From Fen-178 sp963722575 (GTDB lineage: Bacteria > Acidobacteriota > Terriglobia > Bryobacterales > Bryobacteraceae): 64,000 bases of DNA. This document shows positions 60,913 through 64,000 of the stretch, one piece after another. A program made the position numbers and the translations under genes. Position 1 is the first letter of the stretch, and each line of letters starts with the position of its first letter. The stretch lies in contig CAVRNR010000020.1 in assembly GCA_963722575.1 (NCBI GenBank), forward strand, positions 248,001-312,000, given 5' to 3'. Below the pieces are notes generated by a model, which was not told where the DNA came from, did no database searches, and was given only the letters and a program-made list of their open reading frames with translations.

Positions 60913-63900
60913 CTAGAACGTGAAGCGCAGGCCGACTTGCATGCGGCGGGCTTCGGTGCCGTCCGGGGCCGCGACATCGGCGCTGCCCTGGCCATACGCC
61001 GTTGGCGTGAGCGTGAGCACGCCTTTGGCTTCCGTGAAGGCCGAGGTGGTGATGCTGGTCGGCGACCAACTGTTGCTCACGTTGAACACTTCAAAGAAGG
61101 CGTACAGCTTGTAACGTTCGGCAATGGGAAAAACCTTGCTGATGCGCGCGTCGGACCGCCACATGTTCGGCTGGTAGACGTTGTTCACCGGCCAGAAGGG
61201 TACCCGGCCGCTCAGCCCGGAGCCATCGAGATTATAGTTGCTGAACATGCCCGTGACGGGCGTGTCGGTGGTGCGGATGGTGGCGCTGCCGTACGGGCGC
61301 GCGCTGTTGATGGTGGTGACGGAAGAGAGCTGCCAGTTATTCACCACGTACTTGTAGAAAGCGCCGCTCTGATGGGTAAAGGTCGGCTCCCAGACCCAGG
61401 AGAGGACGAAGCGATGACGCTGATCCTCAAGTCCATTGCCCTTGTCGGCCTTGTAGTTGCCGTTGTAGAGCCAGTTGTTGGCGTTGCTCAGGTACATGTT
61501 GTCGGTACCCTGGCCGTAACCCTGGCCGTCGTCGATCTCATGTGACCAGGTGTACGCCAGGTCGGCCTGGAGGCCGTGGGACATGCGCTTGCGGATCTGC
61601 ACCGCGAGAGCATTGTAGAAACTGGTGACGCCGTTCTCATCCTGATAGATCCCGCCGTATTGGGAGTTGGGACGCGATCCGGTGTAGACAGGGGTGGTGT
61701 AAGAGCCGATGTTGTTGCCGCTGGCATTGTCGATCTGGTAGGTAAACGTCGTGGAACCCAACTGGGGAAGGTTGAGGTCGCGGACGCTATACAGATCCAC
61801 GCCGCGGCTCCAGATGTACGAGGCCGTGGCGGCGAGGTCGGGAGCCAACTGGCGTTCCACGGCGAAGGTGCCCTGCTCGGAGTAGGGAACTTTCCAGTTG
61901 GGAGCCGCGAACTGGAAGCTGACGGCGGAAACGCCGGTTCCCGGAATTGCCGGCAGAATACCGGGGAAGACCGGGCCAGCAGCCTTCTGCGCCGCTTGCG
62001 TGGCGGCCAGGGAGACGCTCGAAGTGGTGGTGGCATTAACCGTGAACAGGTCCTGCAAGGTGGCGCCGGCCACTCGCGCGTAGAACATGCCGTAACCGGC
62101 GCGCAGGACCGTCTTGTCATTCAGGCGGTACACCAGGCCGATGCGCGGCATGACGTCGTTCTTCGGCGAGTTGATGTAACCGGTTTGCGGGAAGTTCTGA
62201 TTGAACACTGTGGGTTGCGGCAGCGCCGAGTATTCGTAGCGGATGCCGTAATTCGCGGTCAACTTCGCGCTGATGCGCCACTGGTCCTGAACGTACATGC
62301 CGTAATCCCGAATGGAGCGGTCCACCGTGGGGTTGCCGAAGGTCTGCGAATACGAGTTCCAGTTCTTGGCGCCGGTGGTGTTGCCGGTGTAGTCCAGCGC
62401 AAAAGCGTTAACCGTGCTGTAGCTGTAGGTTCCGTTGAGGTTGGAAACGTAGAAGCTGTAGTCTTCGCTGTCGGCAATATCGATCCCCAGCTTGAGCGTG
62501 TGGGTGCCCCTGGTCCACGAGATGTTGTCGGCGAACTCGATGCGGCGCTCGCGCGGTTCCACGCGGGGCAGGTAGTTGACGGGGCCGATGGACTGGCCGC
62601 CAACCGAGACACCCAGCAACCCGAGAGGGCCGACCAGCGAGAGATCCGGGTCGTCGCCCTCCAGGTCGCTCATCCAACCGAAACGGAAGTCGTTGAGGAA
62701 CGACGAAGTGGGGACCCAGGTCCAGTCGAGCTTGCCATTCTTCACGTGCCCGTAGTCGTTTCCGTTGCTGTTGATGGCTTGCCCGGTGGTGGATGCGATG
62801 AGGGTGTTCTGCAGGCCGTCGGGGCTCCTGAACTGCATGAAGTTGAAGCTGGCGCTCAAGGTATTGCGATCGGAAAGGTGATAGTCCATGCGGGCGAAGC
62901 CCGTATCCTGACTGACCTTGCGCGGAAACAAGCCGAAGAAACGCGGCAGCAGGGCATTGATGGCGGAGCACTGCGCGGAGGTGGGCAGCGTGCCGGTACC
63001 GGTGCCGCATCCTACCCAAACCTGGTTGACGGTGTCGACGATACCGGACTTGACGACGGTATCGGCCAGCGGGTCGTTGCGCCGGGTGAATTCGGTATTG
63101 AGGAAGTAGAACAACTTGTCCTTGATCAAGGCTCCGCCGACGCTCCCACCGATCTGTGTGCGCGAGTCGGGACCAATGACGTTGGCGTAAGGGTCGTGGG
63201 CTTCCATCGCATCGTTGCGGTAGAACCAGTAGCCCGCGCCGTGAAGCTGGTTGCTGCCACTGCGCGTGATTGTGTTGACCACACCACCGGAGGCGCGGCC
63301 GTACTCGGCGGAGAAGTTCGCGGATACCACCTGGAATTCCTGCACGGCGTCCTGGGAAATCTGCGACTGCACGCGGGTGCGGCCGGCATTCTCCACATAG
63401 AACTGTTCCGTGTTGTCGTTCCCGTCGAGCAGGAACGTATTGCCATTGGCCACGCCACGGAAGGTGAGCAGACCGTAATTGCCGTCGTTGGTGACCCCGG
63501 GGGTCAGCAGGACGAAGTTATCCACGCGCCGGCCGTTGATAGGCAAGTCGATAATCTGCTGGGAGTTGACCACCTGCGAGGTGTCGGTCTTGGTGTCTTC
63601 GACCATCGGAGCGACCCCCGAAACTTCGACCGCGGTCGCGCTCGACGCCACCACCAGATTGATATTCAGGTTGAGGTTTTGCCCGACCTGCAATTGCAGC
63701 TCTTGCGCCTCATAGCCGGTGAAACCGGCGGCCGTAACGGTAACCCTATAGCCGGGTCCAGGCACCAAAGCGGGCGCCGTGAACAGGCCGTCATCGTTGC
63801 TCTCGAGCGTGCGGAGGATTCCTTGCCCCTCGCTCGAAATCACCACCTTGGCGCCGGGCACTACCGCGCCCGACGGATCCCGGACGACGCCGGAGATTCC

Positions 63901-63981
63901 CGCTACCCCGGCGGATTGCGCAAAAACCGGGGCGGCCACAAACACCAGTAGCGCGAACACCACAATGAACCTTAGACGCAT
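60913..63981 (-). CDS. TonB-dependent receptor-like outer-membrane protein
   Basis: A 1022-residue protein of the same family as 57297-60512. Signal peptide (about 1-22); carboxypeptidase-regulatory domain (about 27-105: GISGVVRDPSGAVVPGAKVVI, DGLFTAPALVPGPGYRVTVTAAGF); plug (about 140-280: DLPINGRRVDNFVLLTPGVTNDG, GVANGNTFLLDGNDNTEQFYV, GRASGGVVNTITRSGSNQLHG); barrel ending LRFTF. GGAGGT lies 7 nt before the ATG at 63981. It is transcribed toward its paralogue through the repeat-bearing gap. Ligand unknown. Confidence 0.85.
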   Translation of the reverse strand: MRLRFIVVFALLVFVAAPVFAQSAGVAGISGVVRDPSGAVVPGAKVVISSEGQGILRTLESNDDGLFTAPALVPGPGYRVTVTAAGFTGYEAQELQLQVGQNLNLNINLVVASSATAVEVSGVAPMVEDTKTDTSQVVNSQQIIDLPINGRRVDNFVLLTPGVTNDGNYGLLTFRGVANGNTFLLDGNDNTEQFYVENAGRTRVQSQISQDAVQEFQVVSANFSAEYGRASGGVVNTITRSGSNQLHGAGYWFYRNDAMEAHDPYANVIGPDSRTQIGGSVGGALIKDKLFYFLNTEFTRRNDPLADTVVKSGIVDTVNQVWVGCGTGTGTLPTSAQCSAINALLPRFFGLFPRKVSQDTGFARMDYHLSDRNTLSASFNFMQFRSPDGLQNTLIASTTGQAINSNGNDYGHVKNGKLDWTWVPTSSFLNDFRFGWMSDLEGDDPDLSLVGPLGLLGVSVGGQSIGPVNYLPRVEPRERRIEFADNISWTRGTHTLKLGIDIADSEDYSFYVSNLNGTYSYSTVNAFALDYTGNTTGAKNWNSYSQTFGNPTVDRSIRDYGMYVQDQWRISAKLTANYGIRYEYSALPQPTVFNQNFPQTGYINSPKNDVMPRIGLVYRLNDKTVLRAGYGMFYARVAGATLQDLFTVNATTTSSVSLAATQAAQKAAGPVFPGILPAIPGTGVSAVSFQFAAPNWKVPYSEQGTFAVERQLAPDLAATASYIWSRGVDLYSVRDLNLPQLGSTTFTYQIDNASGNNIGSYTTPVYTGSRPNSQYGGIYQDENGVTSFYNALAVQIRKRMSHGLQADLAYTWSHEIDDGQGYGQGTDNMYLSNANNWLYNGNYKADKGNGLEDQRHRFVLSWVWEPTFTHQSGAFYKYVVNNWQLSSVTTINSARPYGSATIRTTDTPVTGMFSNYNLDGSGLSGRVPFWPVNNVYQPNMWRSDARISKVFPIAERYKLYAFFEVFNVSNSWSPTSITTSAFTEAKGVLTLTPTAYGQGSADVAAPDGTEARRMQVGLRFTF

Positions 63982-64000
63982 TTTGAACCTCCAAACCAGA

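Noticed and set aside
61576..63951. 791-codon plus-strand frame
   Set aside because: Antisense to a receptor gene with clear regulatory, plug and barrel sequence; no protein features of its own.

Overview
The window looks like chromosomal DNA of a soil acidobacterium of the Solibacter/Bryobacter kind. Three lines of evidence support this: high G+C with very long antisense shadow frames; several proteins typical of the phylum (large carboxypeptidase-regulatory TonB-dependent receptor-like proteins, a VWFA-related acidobacterial protein, a CotH protein ending in the Solibacter C-terminal domain, a duplicated MacB-like permease); and ordinary housekeeping genes such as rpsA, an HU/IHF gene, thrC and queF. 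No tRNA, rRNA, CRISPR array, transposase or prophage gene was seen. The assignment is inferred from protein families, not from a marker gene.

Layout. 1-2.9 kb: the tail of an outer-membrane receptor, then threonine synthase abutting an 8-oxoguanine deaminase-like amidohydrolase. 2.97-3.30 kb: a MITE-like element inserted in a palindromic repeat. 3.3-10.6 kb: an RNB-domain exoribonuclease, then a receptor-like outer-membrane protein and a VWA protein in tandem. 10.6-13.8 kb: a NarL-type kinase/regulator pair between two degenerate receiver proteins. 14-21.3 kb: secreted proteins (CotH, Tat-exported metallophosphoesterase, a broken efflux adaptor, a PKD/CBM9-like protein coupled to a porin). 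21.3-26.4 kb: FMN-binding protein, a large radical SAM enzyme, a class III aminotransferase, VapBC. 26.4-32.1 kb: a metal-type RND efflux operon with an OprB-like porin. 32.2-34.4 kb: a beta-lactamase-fold/NamZ fusion, followed by a convergent 59-aa leaderless small ORF. 35-39.6 kb: an FHA-GAF-SpoIIE phosphatase, cytochrome c, a membrane protein, HIT and HU/IHF proteins. 39.6-41.6 kb: rpsA with a clear sigma70 promoter. 41.6-44.6 kb: a TIGR00300/QueF/methyltransferase operon. 44.7-53.4 kb: a second methyltransferase, a PPi-type phosphofructokinase, a TIM-barrel isomerase-like protein, a TPR protein, membrane proteins and proline dehydrogenase. 53.4-57.2 kb: a duplicated ABC permease fused to GAF and SpoIIE phosphatase domains. 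57.3-64 kb: two complete receptors.

Themes. Envelope and secreted functions dominate. Signalling includes two PP2C-type phosphatases and two receiver proteins carrying Glu where the phosphorylatable Asp is expected. Several short palindromic repeat families recur. One copy forms a terminator, one supplies a stop codon, one is translated inside a gene, and one was split by the MITE. Several genes have a -10-like hexamer only 5-8 nt before the start codon and no Shine-Dalgarno sequence, which suggests leaderless transcripts.

The strongest candidates for something undescribed are the permease-GAF-phosphatase fusion, the two-domain muropeptide-recycling fusion, the radical SAM enzyme related to COG1964, and the pseudo-receiver pair.
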